Positions 18,872-27,987 of a stretch of DNA of 64,000 bases are shown piece by piece. Each line of letters opens with the position of its first letter. Position 1 is the stretch's first letter. The notes under the pieces were generated by a model. The model had not been told where the DNA came from. It did not search any database and saw nothing but the letters and a program-made list of their open reading frames with translations. The translations under genes were made by a program, and so were the position numbers. This stretch comes from Betaproteobacteria bacterium. Lineage in GTDB: Bacteria; Pseudomonadota; Gammaproteobacteria; Burkholderiales; Burkholderiaceae_C. The DNA is taken from the NCBI GenBank assembly GCA_009919175.1, contig RGCL01000002.1, positions 39,259 to 103,258 on the forward strand, read 5' to 3'.

Positions 18872-18985
18872 TCCTCCGCCGGTATGAGCCGGATCAGGTT
18901 CCAGGGTCTGCAAACGGGTTCACAAGGAACCGCTTTGCACTCTCAGCCCCTGACCGTGTGAACGGCTTTGGGGCTCCCCTGGCGA
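18872..18985 (-). promoter_or_regulatory. TPP (THI-box) riboswitch
   Basis: Read on the minus strand, the leader holds the conserved TPP aptamer parts in order: AGGGGAGCCCC near 18980, GGGGCTGAGAG near 18950 (the pyrimidine-sensing CUGAGA loop), and GGAACCTGATCCGG followed by ATACCGGCGGAGGAAG ending near 18870 (the pyrophosphate-sensing half). The GGAGGAAG at the 3' end is also the symporter's Shine-Dalgarno sequence, 7-8 bases before the ATG, so control is probably at translation start: TPP binding would hide the ribosome site. Confidence 0.95.
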
Positions 18986-19051
18986 CAGGTTGAACAAAAA
19001 TGGTGAAGGGTCAGTGTAGCAGTGCGGCCACCACCGACCCGGTTGCTGGCC

Positions 19052-20248
19052 TCAGTTGGCAAACGCCGCAATGCCTGTTTGCGCGCGACCCAGGATGAGC
19101 GCATGGATGTCGTGCGTGCCCTCGTAGGTGTTGACCACTTCGAGGTTGACCAGGTGACGCGCCACGCCAAATTCATCGCTGATGCCGTTGCCGCCCATCA
19201 TGTCGCGTGCAAGGCGTGCAATGTCCAAGGCTTTGCCGCACGAGTTGCGCTTGAGGATGGAGGTGATCTCCACCGAAGCCGTGCCCTCGTCTTTCATGCG
19301 ACCCAGGCGCAAGCAGCCTTGCAGACCCAATGAGATTTCGGTTTGCATGTCGGCGAGTTTTTTCTGGATGAGCTGGTTGGCGGCCAGGGGGCGACCAAAC
19401 TGCTCACGGTCCAGCGTGTACTGGCGCGCGGTGTGCCAGCAATATTCGGCCGCACCCAGAGCGCCCCAGGCAATGCCATAGCGTGCGCTGTTGAGACAGG
19501 TGAAGGGACCCTTGAGGCCTTGCACCTCGGGGAAGGCGTTTTCTTCGGGGACAAACACACCGTCCATGACGATCTCGCCGGTGATGGAGGCGCGCAAGCC
19601 CACCTTGCCGTGGATGGCCGGCGCACTCAAACCCGCCATGCCCTTTTCGAGCACAAAGCCACGGATCGGGCCAACCGCACCGGTCTCGCTCACCTCTTTG
19701 GCCCACACCACAAACACATCGGCAATGGGGCTGTTGGAGATCCACATCTTGCTGCCCGAGAGCTTGTAGCCGCCGGCGACTTTGTGAGCGCGCGTGGCCA
19801 TGCTGGCCGGGTCAGAGCCATGGTTGGGCTCGGTGAGGCCAAAGCAGCCAATCCACTCACCGGTGGCCAGCTTGGGCAGGTATTTCTGGCGCTGGCCTTC
19901 AGTGCCAAATTCAAAAATGGGCACCATCACCAAAGACGACTGCACGCTCATCATCGAGCGGTAGCCCGAGTCCACGCGCTCGACTTCGCGCGCGATCAGG
20001 CCATAGGCCACGTAGTTCAGGCCCGGACCGCCATACGCCTCGGGGATGGTCGGACCCAGCAAGCCCAGCTCGCCCATCTCGCGAAAAATTGCCGGGTCGG
20101 TTTTTTCATGGCGGAAGGCTTCCTTGACGCGGGGCATGAGCTTGTCCTGGCAATAGGCCGCTGCGGCCTCCTGGATCATGCGCTCGTCATCGGTGAGTTG
20201 CTGCGACAACAAAAAGGGGTCTTCCCATTGAAATTTGGCTTTGCTCAT
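19052..20248 (-). CDS. gcdH: glutaryl-CoA dehydrogenase
   Basis: A 398-residue flavoprotein of the acyl-CoA dehydrogenase family that oxidises and decarboxylates glutaryl-CoA to crotonyl-CoA. GcdH features are [34 protein letters not shown], the arginine-containing [14 protein letters not shown], and the C-terminal [22 protein letters not shown] with catalytic Glu376. It is the last gene of the CoA-aromatic cluster. In the hybrid 2-aminobenzoate pathway, beta-oxidation of the opened ring is thought to pass through a C5 dicarboxyl-CoA, which this enzyme would take to crotonyl-CoA. A 101-base gap precedes it, so it may have its own promoter. Confidence 0.93.
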   Translation of the reverse strand: MSKAKFQWEDPFLLSQQLTDDERMIQEAAAAYCQDKLMPRVKEAFRHEKTDPAIFREMGELGLLGPTIPEAYGGPGLNYVAYGLIAREVERVDSGYRSMMSVQSSLVMVPIFEFGTEGQRQKYLPKLATGEWIGCFGLTEPNHGSDPASMATRAHKVAGGYKLSGSKMWISNSPIADVFVVWAKEVSETGAVGPIRGFVLEKGMAGLSAPAIHGKVGLRASITGEIVMDGVFVPEENAFPEVQGLKGPFTCLNSARYGIAWGALGAAEYCWHTARQYTLDREQFGRPLAANQLIQKKLADMQTEISLGLQGCLRLGRMKDEGTASVEITSILKRNSCGKALDIARLARDMMGGNGISDEFGVARHLVNLEVVNTYEGTHDIHALILGRAQTGIAAFAN

Positions 20249-20278
20249 GTGGAACTCGTCTGGAATGAAAAAACTGAT

Positions 20279-20292
20279 TAATTACTCAATTA
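20279..20292. promoter_or_regulatory. candidate regulator operator upstream of gcdH
   Basis: TAATTACTCAATTA is an AT-rich imperfect inverted repeat in an otherwise GC-rich region, 31 bases before the gcdH ATG. MarR-type regulators often bind such sites, and a marR gene lies in the same cluster. A related TTGA-TAATT-AA pattern occurs upstream of the monooxygenase gene at 27903-27918. The assignment is tentative. Confidence 0.3.
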
Positions 20293-20366
20293 TGGATTCG
20301 CGCCTGGTTTCGCGGCGCCAAGGTCTGTCATGTCCTTGTCTGGTGGCGGACTCTGGTCCAGGCAGG

Positions 20367-20765
20367 CTAAGCCTTGGACAACACCGCCGTGGCCTCGATC
20401 TCAATCAGGGCCTCGTCTTCGACCAGGGCGCTCACCACCACCATGGCCATGGCCGGAAAGTGCTTGCCCATGATCTCGCGGTAGACCTTGCCCACCTCGC
20501 TTTGGCGCGCCACGTACTCGCGCTTGTCGGTGACATACCAGGTCAGGCGCACGATGTCGCTGGCTTGCCCGCCAGCCTTTTCCACCACATCGAGGATGTT
20601 GCGCAAGGCTTGGCGCATCTGGCCGATGAAGTCGTGCGTCTCGAACTGCTGCTGCGCGTTCCAGCCAATTTGGCCGCCCACATAGAGCGTGCCATTGTGG
20701 ACATGGACCCCATTGGCATAGCCTTTGGCGGGCAGCCACCCATCGGGTTGAATGACTTGATGCAT
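20367..20765 (-). CDS. RidA/YjgF-family enamine/imine deaminase-like protein
   Basis: A 132-residue member of the RidA superfamily: NGVHVHNGTLYVGGQIGWN, the QMRQALRNILDVVEKAGGQASDIVRLTWYVTD segment and the C-terminal LVEDEALIEIEATAVL. RidA proteins hydrolyse reactive enamines and imines. ATG 20765 is chosen over the one at 20783 because AAGGAG lies nine bases before it. In this cluster the partly reduced 2-aminobenzoyl-CoA product still carries an enamine-like amino group, so removal of ammonia from such an intermediate is an attractive but unproven role. The conserved Arg of canonical RidA is not evident at its usual place, so it may belong to another Rid subgroup. Confidence 0.85.
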   Translation of the reverse strand: MHQVIQPDGWLPAKGYANGVHVHNGTLYVGGQIGWNAQQQFETHDFIGQMRQALRNILDVVEKAGGQASDIVRLTWYVTDKREYVARQSEVGKVYREIMGKHFPAMAMVVVSALVEDEALIEIEATAVLSKA

Positions 20766-20798
20766 GAACAGGGGCTCCTTCATTAAATGGGGTCAGGT

Positions 20799-21251
20799 TC
20801 AGATTAACGGTTGCGCCGCGCCTTGCAAGGCCTGCCACAGATCGGGCGGCCAGCGGGTGGACTGCAAGGGCTTAAGCTGCACGCACACCAGCGTGACCGC
20901 GGCTTGCCAGCGCAGCTCGCCCTGGCAAAGCGCTTGCACGCGCAGGCTCACACGGTTGGCGGCCAGCTCTTGCACATGCAATCGCATCTGGAGCACCTCA
21001 CCCAGGCGGCAGGCCTTGACGAATTCGACTTGCAGCGTCACCGTGGGCACGCCCATGGCCAGCTCGCCATGCATGCGCGCAAACGAGCAGCCCAGGCGGT
21101 CAAACCAGGCCTCGACGACGTTGTTGATCATCTCGACCAGGCGCGGATAAAACACAATGCCCGCCGGATCGCAGTGGGCAAAGATGACCGGCACGTCCTG
21201 CTCGAAGGCCGGCGCGGCGCTGGGTGGTTGGGGAAAGAGGCTGCGGGACAT
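20799..21251 (-). CDS. acyl-CoA thioesterase, 4HBT hot-dog fold
   Basis: A 150-residue thioesterase of the 4-hydroxybenzoyl-CoA type. The active-site region IFAHCDPAGIVFYPRLVEMINNVVEAWF (about residues 23-50) carries the Asp (CDPAGIVFYP) that acts as nucleophile or base in this family. It likely releases CoA from dead-end aromatic CoA esters, recycling CoA during overload. It lies between the CoA ligase (20 bases upstream) and ridA (33 bases downstream) on the same strand. No strong ribosome site is seen; the start at 21251 is chosen for length. Confidence 0.85.
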   Translation of the reverse strand: MSRSLFPQPPSAAPAFEQDVPVIFAHCDPAGIVFYPRLVEMINNVVEAWFDRLGCSFARMHGELAMGVPTVTLQVEFVKACRLGEVLQMRLHVQELAANRVSLRVQALCQGELRWQAAVTLVCVQLKPLQSTRWPPDLWQALQGAAQPLI

Positions 21252-21271
21252 GCGGGTCTGTGCCTGGCGGG

Positions 21272-22891
21272 TCAACCCGCATCGCGCAAGCGAAAGCGCT
21301 GGATCTTGCCCGTGGCGGTCTTGGGCAGCTCTTTGGAAAAGATGACTTTGCGCGGGTATTTGTAGGGTGCGATGGTCGCCTTCACATGCTCTTGCAGGGT
21401 GCGCACCATGGCCTCGCTGGGCAGATCGGACTCGCTCAAGACCACGTGGGCGCACACAATCGCGCCGCGCTCGGCATCGGGCTCGCCCACCACGGCGCAT
21501 TCCTTCACCGCTGGGTGGCGCAGCAAGGCGGCTTCGACCTCGGGGCCGGCAATGTTGTAGCCCGCCGAGATGATCATGTCGTCGTTGCGCGCCGCAAACC
21601 GAAAGTAGCCCGCCTCGTCCTGGATGAAGGTGTCGCCCGTGATGTTCCAGCCGCCTTCGACGTATTTCTTTTGCCGCTCATCGTTGAGGTAGCGGCAGCC
21701 TGTGGGACCGCGCACGGCCAATCGCCCCATGGTGCCGCGTGGCACCTCGTGGCCTTGGTCGTCCACCACCTTGGCCTCGTACCCGGTGACAGGTTGGCCA
21801 GTGACGCCGGCATGGCTGTCGCCAAACCGGTTGGTGATGAAGATGTGCAGCATCTCGGTCGAGCCAATGCCGTCGAGCATGGGCTTGCCGGTTTTGGCCA
21901 GCCACTCCTCGTAGACAGGCGCGGGCAAGGTCTCGCCCGCCGAGACGGCCGCGCGCAGGCTAGAGAGGTCAGCCCCCTCTTCCATGGCGCGCAGCATCAC
22001 GCGGTAAGCGGTGGGCGCGGTGAAGCACACGGTGGCCTTGTGCTTTTGGATGATCTCGATGAGGTTGGGCGGCGTGGCGTTTTCCAGCAGCACCGCACAG
22101 GCGCCAAAGCGCAAGGGAAACACCGCAAGCCCCCCCAGGCCAAAGGTGAAGGCCAAAGGCGGTGAGCCCACGAACACATCATCGGGCGTGACCTGCAAAA
22201 CCTCTTTGGCGTAGCCGTCGGCGACGATGAGCAAGTCGCGGTGAAAGTGCATGGTGGCCTTGGGCTTGCCCGTGGTGCCCGAGGTAAAGCCCAGCAAGGC
22301 CACATCGTCGCGCCCGGTGGGCACCGCATCAAAGTGCACCGGCTTTTCCAGCGCCAGGCGGTCGAGCTCGGCATCGTGGTTGGCCGTGCCGTCAAAGCCA
22401 ATGACCTTCTTCAAAAAGCGCGAGTCCTTGGCACAGGCCACGAGTTCATCCATGAGCCGCGTGTCGCACAAGGCCAGGCCAATCTCGGCGATGTTGACGA
22501 TGGCATCGAGCTCCATGGCGCGCAGCATGGGCATGGTGTTGACCGCCACGCCACCGGCCTTGGTCACCGCCAGCCACACGGCCACCATGGCCGGGTTGTT
22601 GGCCGAGCGCACCAGCACGCGCTGGCCGGGCTTGAGGCCAAAGTCCTCAACCAGCACATGCGCAATGCGGTTGCTCCAATCGGCCAACTCCTTGTAGGTG
22701 CGTCGTCGCCCATTGCCCACCAGGGCGGTGCGGTCGCCAAAGCCCTTGGCCACCATGGCGTCGCTCAGCTCGTAGCCCGCATTCACATGGTCGGGGTAGG
22801 CAAAGCGCTCGAGCAAAAAATCGGGCCACTGGTTGGCGGGCGGCAAATGGTCTCTGGCAAAGGTATCGACGTGAGCGGTGGGTCCAAGCAT
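21272..22891 (-). CDS. abmG: aromatic acid CoA ligase, probably 2-aminobenzoate-CoA ligase
   Basis: A 539-residue adenylate-forming enzyme related to benzoate-CoA ligase. It has the P-loop LGFTSGTTGKPKATMHFHRD, the A5 motif DGIGSTEMLHIFITN, A7/A8 motifs (TGDTFIQDEAGYFRFAARNDDMIISAGYN) and the catalytic C-terminal lysine in LPKTATGKIQRFRLR. It activates an aryl carboxylate with ATP and CoA. The neighbouring fused monooxygenase/reductase makes 2-aminobenzoate (anthranilate) the best substrate; salicylate or benzoate are alternatives. AGGAGA lies six bases before the ATG. Confidence 0.85.
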   Translation of the reverse strand: MLGPTAHVDTFARDHLPPANQWPDFLLERFAYPDHVNAGYELSDAMVAKGFGDRTALVGNGRRRTYKELADWSNRIAHVLVEDFGLKPGQRVLVRSANNPAMVAVWLAVTKAGGVAVNTMPMLRAMELDAIVNIAEIGLALCDTRLMDELVACAKDSRFLKKVIGFDGTANHDAELDRLALEKPVHFDAVPTGRDDVALLGFTSGTTGKPKATMHFHRDLLIVADGYAKEVLQVTPDDVFVGSPPLAFTFGLGGLAVFPLRFGACAVLLENATPPNLIEIIQKHKATVCFTAPTAYRVMLRAMEEGADLSSLRAAVSAGETLPAPVYEEWLAKTGKPMLDGIGSTEMLHIFITNRFGDSHAGVTGQPVTGYEAKVVDDQGHEVPRGTMGRLAVRGPTGCRYLNDERQKKYVEGGWNITGDTFIQDEAGYFRFAARNDDMIISAGYNIAGPEVEAALLRHPAVKECAVVGEPDAERGAIVCAHVVLSESDLPSEAMVRTLQEHVKATIAPYKYPRKVIFSKELPKTATGKIQRFRLRDAG

Positions 22892-22911
22892 GGCGTTCTC
22901 CTGGCTGTCGT

Positions 22912-24078
22912 TCAGGTGTGGGTGAGGGCATGGCGGGCAATCACGACGCGCTGCACGTCGCTGGCGCCTTCGTAAATGCGCAGGGCACGGATGTCGCGAT
23001 AGAGGTGTTCGACCACCGTGCCGCTTCGCACGCCATCGCCACCGTGCAACTGCACCGCCATGTCGATGACCTTTTGCGCCTCCTCGGTGGCAAAGAGCTT
23101 GGCCATGGCGGCCTCGCGCGAGACGCGCTCTGCCCCTTGGTCTTTGGTCCAGGCGGCGCGATACACCAGCAGCGCTGCTGCGTCGACGGACAAGGCCATG
23201 TCGGCAATGTGACCCTGCACCATTTGCAATTCGGCCAAAGGCTGGCCGGCAATGCGGCGGGTGTGGACGCGGTCAACGGTTTCGTCGAGCGCGCGGCGCG
23301 CAAAGCCCAAGGCCGCTGCCGCCACCGTGGAGCGAAACACATCGAGCACCGACATGGCAATGCGAAAGCCCGCGCCCGGCTCGCCAATGCGCGCGCTCAC
23401 CGGCACGCGGCACTGGCGAAAAGCCAGGCGGGCCAGCGGATGGGGCGCAATGGTTTCGAGCCGCTCGGCCACGCTCAGCCCTGACGCATCGGCGCTCACC
23501 CAAAAGGCCGACAAGCCCTTGGCACTGGGTCCTTCGCCTGTGCGCGCAAACACGGTGTAGCCGTCGGCAATGCCGCCGTTGGAGATCCAGGTCTTTTCGC
23601 CATCCAGCACATAGTGGTCGCCCTCGAGGCGGGCGGTCATGGTGCTGTTGGCCACGTCCGAGCCCGATTGCGGCTCGGTGAGGGCAAAGGCGGTGATGGC
23701 CTGCCCCGCACGGCTTTGGCGCAGCACCTCGCGCTGGGCGGGGCTGCCAAAGAGCGAGACCGCCCCCGTGCCCAGGCCTTGCATGGCAAAAGCAAAGTCG
23801 GCCAGGCCATGGTGGCGCGCCAGCGTGTCGCGGATCAGGCACAGGCTTCGCACATCGAGCGCCCGCTCGGGGTGGTCGGGGTCAACGGCGCTATAGCGCA
23901 ACCAACCGCCTTCGCCCAGCGCGCGCACCCATGCCCGTGTGAGCGCGTCGGCATCGTGCGCATCGTGCTCAGCGGCCAGGCGCGCTTGCGTCTCGCCTGC
24001 CCAGGCATCGAGCTCGCGCGCGAGCTGGCGGTGGTGCGGCTCGAAAAACGGCCAATCCAAAAAGCGGGTGTCTGACAT
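22912..24078 (-). CDS. acyl-CoA dehydrogenase
   Basis: A 388-residue FAD-dependent acyl-CoA dehydrogenase. The FAD/substrate loop is [17 protein letters not shown], followed by [20 protein letters not shown]; the C-terminal part has [43 protein letters not shown] with the catalytic-base region IYEGASD. In this cluster it probably dehydrogenates an alicyclic or ring-opened CoA intermediate of 2-aminobenzoate breakdown. AAAGGA precedes the start at 24078. It lies between enoyl-CoA hydratase (35 bases) and the ligase (20 bases). Confidence 0.9.
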   Translation of the reverse strand: MSDTRFLDWPFFEPHHRQLARELDAWAGETQARLAAEHDAHDADALTRAWVRALGEGGWLRYSAVDPDHPERALDVRSLCLIRDTLARHHGLADFAFAMQGLGTGAVSLFGSPAQREVLRQSRAGQAITAFALTEPQSGSDVANSTMTARLEGDHYVLDGEKTWISNGGIADGYTVFARTGEGPSAKGLSAFWVSADASGLSVAERLETIAPHPLARLAFRQCRVPVSARIGEPGAGFRIAMSVLDVFRSTVAAAALGFARRALDETVDRVHTRRIAGQPLAELQMVQGHIADMALSVDAAALLVYRAAWTKDQGAERVSREAAMAKLFATEEAQKVIDMAVQLHGGDGVRSGTVVEHLYRDIRALRIYEGASDVQRVVIARHALTHT

Positions 24079-24113
24079 GGCAATCCTTTGACAAAGCGTG
24101 GGCGAGGGCGGGC

Positions 24114-24961
<848 letters not shown>

Positions 24962-24965
<4 letters not shown>

Positions 24966-25465
24966 GTCAGGCCTCGTGGGGGTGGTGGGTCTTGGAGCAG
25001 GCCTTGCTTGAGCAATCCAAGCAAGGTGTGCAGTTGCAATTGTTGGTCTTCGCTCAGCGTTGACATCAGGCCAATCACCCATTGCTCATGGGCTTTGGCC
25101 ATGGTCTCGAACGCCGCGCGCCCTTGCGCGGTCATGCGCACGCTGTAGGAGCGCCGATCCGACGGCGACACCACGCGCTGCACCATGTTTTCTTTTTCAA
25201 GCTGGTCGACGATGGTGGTGATGTTGCCCCCCGTGACCATCATGCGGCGCGACAACTCGCCCATGGTGAGGCCATCGGGCTCACGCTCGAGTTGCGCCAT
25301 GAGGTCAAAGCGCGGCAGGGTGATGCCAAAGCCTTCGCGCAGGCGCTGGCGCACGGTGTCTTCCAGCCGGATGGTGGTGGTGAGCAAGCGCAGCCACAAG
25401 CGCAGCGAGGTGTGGTCCTCGGCCAGCAAGCGGTGTTCCAGATCAGGGGCAGCGAGGTCGTTCAT
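24962..25465 (-). CDS. MarR-family transcription regulator of the aromatic cluster
   Basis: A 167-residue winged-helix regulator. The DNA-binding core [63 protein letters not shown] shows the recognition helix and the DxR wing of MarR proteins. Such regulators in CoA-dependent aromatic pathways often release DNA when they bind the aryl-CoA thioester, which is the likely signal here. ATG 25465 is preferred to a GTG two codons upstream. It lies inside the operon, between abmA (9 bases) and the hydratase (ATGA overlap). Confidence 0.92.
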
Positions 25466-25474
25466 GGCCACGCC

Positions 25475-27868
25475 TCACTGTGACAGGCTGGCTTGTCGCA
25501 ACCCTTCTTGGCGTGCGGCCTCGACCTGCATGAGTTGCTGCGCCTTGTCGCGCGAGAAGTTGGCCTCCATCTGGGCTTTGGCTGAGCGGTAGGCCTTGGG
25601 CCAGGCCACTGGGGTGTAGCCAATCTTGGCGGCTTCGCTCAGCGTCCACGCCGGGTTGGCCAGATGCGGACGCGCCACCGCGCACAAGTCGGCGCGCCCC
25701 GCTGCAATCACGCTGTTGACGTGATCGGCTTCGCTGATGGCGCCCACCGCGATCGTGGCAATGCCCGCCTCCTGTCTCACGCGATCGGCAAAGGGCGTCT
25801 GGAACATGCGGCCAAAGGTGATTTTTTCTTTCTTGCTCACCTGCCCCGATGAGCAGTCGATGAGGTCGGCGCCTGCGGCCTTGAACGCCTTGGCGATGAG
25901 CACCGCGTCGCTGGGCGTGATGCCGCCTTCAACCCAGTCATGCGCCGAGATGCGCACCGACATCGGCAAGTCTTTTGGCCACGCCGCCCGCACTGCGGCA
26001 AACACCTCGAGCGGGTAGCGCAAGCGGTTTTCAAGCGAGCCGCCATGCTCGTCTTGCCGCTGGTTGGTGATCGGGCTGATGAATGAGGAGAGCAAGTAGC
26101 CGTGCGCGCAGTGCAGCTCCAGCCAGTCAAAGCCCGCCTCGGCAGCCCGCCGGGTGGAGGCCACAAAGTCGGCCTTGACGCGGTCCATGTCCTCGCGCGT
26201 CATGGCGCGTGACCAGGCGCTCTCTCCATCAAGGTATTGCTGGGGCGAGGCCGAGATCAGCGGCCAGGCGGCCTCGGGACCGCTGGCGGGCAAGGGCTTG
26301 TCAATGCCATCCCAGGCACGGCGAGTTGCCCCCTTGGCACCGGCATGGCCGATTTGCACCGCCATCTTGGCGTCGGTGTGCTCGTGCACCCAGTCGGTGA
26401 TGCGCCGCCAGGCCTGGGTTTGTTCGTCGTTCCACAAGCCCGGGCAGCCCGGCGTGATGCGCGCATCGGGGCTCACACAGGTCATCTCGGCAAACACCAT
26501 GCCCGCACCACCCATGGCGCGCGCACCCAGGTGGACGAGGTGGTAGTCGCCCGCGAGGCCATCCACCGCCGAATACTGGGCCATGGGTGAGACCACCACG
26601 CGGTTTTTGAGCGTCACCGAGCGCACCTTGTAGGGCGTGAACATCGGGGGCGTGGGCACGCTGGGTGCCGCTGTGTGGGTTTGTTCGCTGGCGCGCTGGC
26701 CAAACCATTGCTCATAGCCTTCTAGCCACTGCTTGTCGCGCAAGCGCAGGTTCTCGTGGCCAATGCGCTGGCTGCGCGTGAGCATGGAATACATGAACTG
26801 CTCGGGCTCGAGCTGGTCGCAATAGCGTTCGCCACAGACCTCGAACCATTCCATGGCGTTCCAGGCCGCGTTCTGAATGCGCAAGGTGTCCACGCTGCGC
26901 ACCGCCTGGTATTGCGCGAGCACCTGCCCGAGTTGCGCGGGCTGGTCGCCCACGGCCTTGAATTGTTTGACCAGCTCAATCGCGTCCTCAAACGCCAGCT
27001 TGGTGCCCGAGCCAATTGCAAAGTGCGCCGTGTGCACCGCGTCGCCCATGAGCACGACGTGGCTGCCGTTCTGGTTCTTGATCCACCAGTCCTGGCAAAC
27101 CACGCGCTGGAAGTTGAGCCAGGCCGAGCCGCGCAAATGGCGCGCATTGGTCATGAGCTTGTGGCCTTGCAGGTTGTCGGCAAAGAGCTGTTCGCAAAAA
27201 GCGATCGACTGGTCCTGGTCGGCCTTGTCCAGGCCGTGCGCGAGCCACACGTGCTCGGGGCATTCGACGATGAAGGTGGTGGTCTTGTCGTCGAACTTGT
27301 AGATGTGGGCCTGAAACCAGCCGTGCTCGGTCTTTTGAAAGTCGAAGGTGAAGGCGTCGTAGAGGCGGTGCGTGCCCAGCCAGATGTAGCGGTTGGGGCG
27401 CACCACGATGTCGGGCTTGAAGTGCGCCTTGTATTTGTTGCGGATGGTGGAGTTGATGCCGTCGCTGGCGATGATGAGGTCGGCCTCGGGGTAGTCGTCG
27501 TCGGAGCCCGCCTCGCATTCAAACACCAGCTTGACGCCCAGCTGTTCACAGCGGGCCTGAAGGATGTTGAGCAGTTTTTTGCGGCCAATGCCCACAAAGC
27601 CGTGCCCACCCGAGCGGATGGTGCGCCCCTTGAAGAGCAACTCGATGTCATCCCAGTGGTTGAAGGCTTGCTGGATTTCGTCGGCGGTTTGCTTGTCCCA
27701 CAGGCGCATGTTGTCCATGGTCGCGTCGGAGAACACCACACCCCAGCCAAAGGTGTCGTAGGGCTTGTTGCGCTCCACCACGGTGATGTCGTGCGCCGGA
27801 TTGACCTGCTTCATCAGCAATCCGAAGTAAAGACCCGCGGGACCCCCGCCGATGCAAACGATGTTCAT
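25475..27868 (-). CDS. abmA: 2-aminobenzoyl-CoA (or salicylyl-CoA) monooxygenase fused to an old-yellow-enzyme reductase
   Basis: A 797-residue natural fusion. Residues 1-390 form an FAD monooxygenase of the hydroxybenzoate hydroxylase type ([14 protein letters not shown] at 7-20, the GD motif region [18 protein letters not shown]). Residues from 409 form an FMN old-yellow-enzyme domain ([57 protein letters not shown]). This layout is that of 2-aminobenzoyl-CoA monooxygenase/reductase of the Azoarcus evansii pathway; databases often label it salicylyl-CoA 5-hydroxylase. It hydroxylates the CoA-activated ring, then reduces it without aromatic ring cleavage. It leads the minus-strand operon. 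Confidence 0.88.
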   Translation of the reverse strand: MNIVCIGGGPAGLYFGLLMKQVNPAHDITVVERNKPYDTFGWGVVFSDATMDNMRLWDKQTADEIQQAFNHWDDIELLFKGRTIRSGGHGFVGIGRKKLLNILQARCEQLGVKLVFECEAGSDDDYPEADLIIASDGINSTIRNKYKAHFKPDIVVRPNRYIWLGTHRLYDAFTFDFQKTEHGWFQAHIYKFDDKTTTFIVECPEHVWLAHGLDKADQDQSIAFCEQLFADNLQGHKLMTNARHLRGSAWLNFQRVVCQDWWIKNQNGSHVVLMGDAVHTAHFAIGSGTKLAFEDAIELVKQFKAVGDQPAQLGQVLAQYQAVRSVDTLRIQNAAWNAMEWFEVCGERYCDQLEPEQFMYSMLTRSQRIGHENLRLRDKQWLEGYEQWFGQRASEQTHTAAPSVPTPPMFTPYKVRSVTLKNRVVVSPMAQYSAVDGLAGDYHLVHLGARAMGGAGMVFAEMTCVSPDARITPGCPGLWNDEQTQAWRRITDWVHEHTDAKMAVQIGHAGAKGATRRAWDGIDKPLPASGPEAAWPLISASPQQYLDGESAWSRAMTREDMDRVKADFVASTRRAAEAGFDWLELHCAHGYLLSSFISPITNQRQDEHGGSLENRLRYPLEVFAAVRAAWPKDLPMSVRISAHDWVEGGITPSDAVLIAKAFKAAGADLIDCSSGQVSKKEKITFGRMFQTPFADRVRQEAGIATIAVGAISEADHVNSVIAAGRADLCAVARPHLANPAWTLSEAAKIGYTPVAWPKAYRSAKAQMEANFSRDKAQQLMQVEAARQEGLRQASLSQ

Positions 27869-27902
27869 GCTTACCCCTTTGTTCAGGCCTTGATATTTGA
27901 AG

Positions 27903-27918
27903 CTTGAACTAATTTAAG
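27903..27918. promoter_or_regulatory. candidate regulator operator upstream of the monooxygenase gene
   Basis: CTTGAACTAATTTAAG is an imperfect palindrome (six of eight base pairs match) 34 bases before the abmA ATG, in the 119-base gap after the acetoacetyl-CoA synthetase gene. Its TTGA-TAATT-AA core resembles the repeat before gcdH. A MarR operator is the simplest reading, untested. Confidence 0.35.
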
Positions 27919-27987
27919 GCTTTCAGCGTCGGCAGGCACGAGGACAAACCCTGGTTGAGCCCGCTGGCCAGCAACTGGGCGCGAAGC

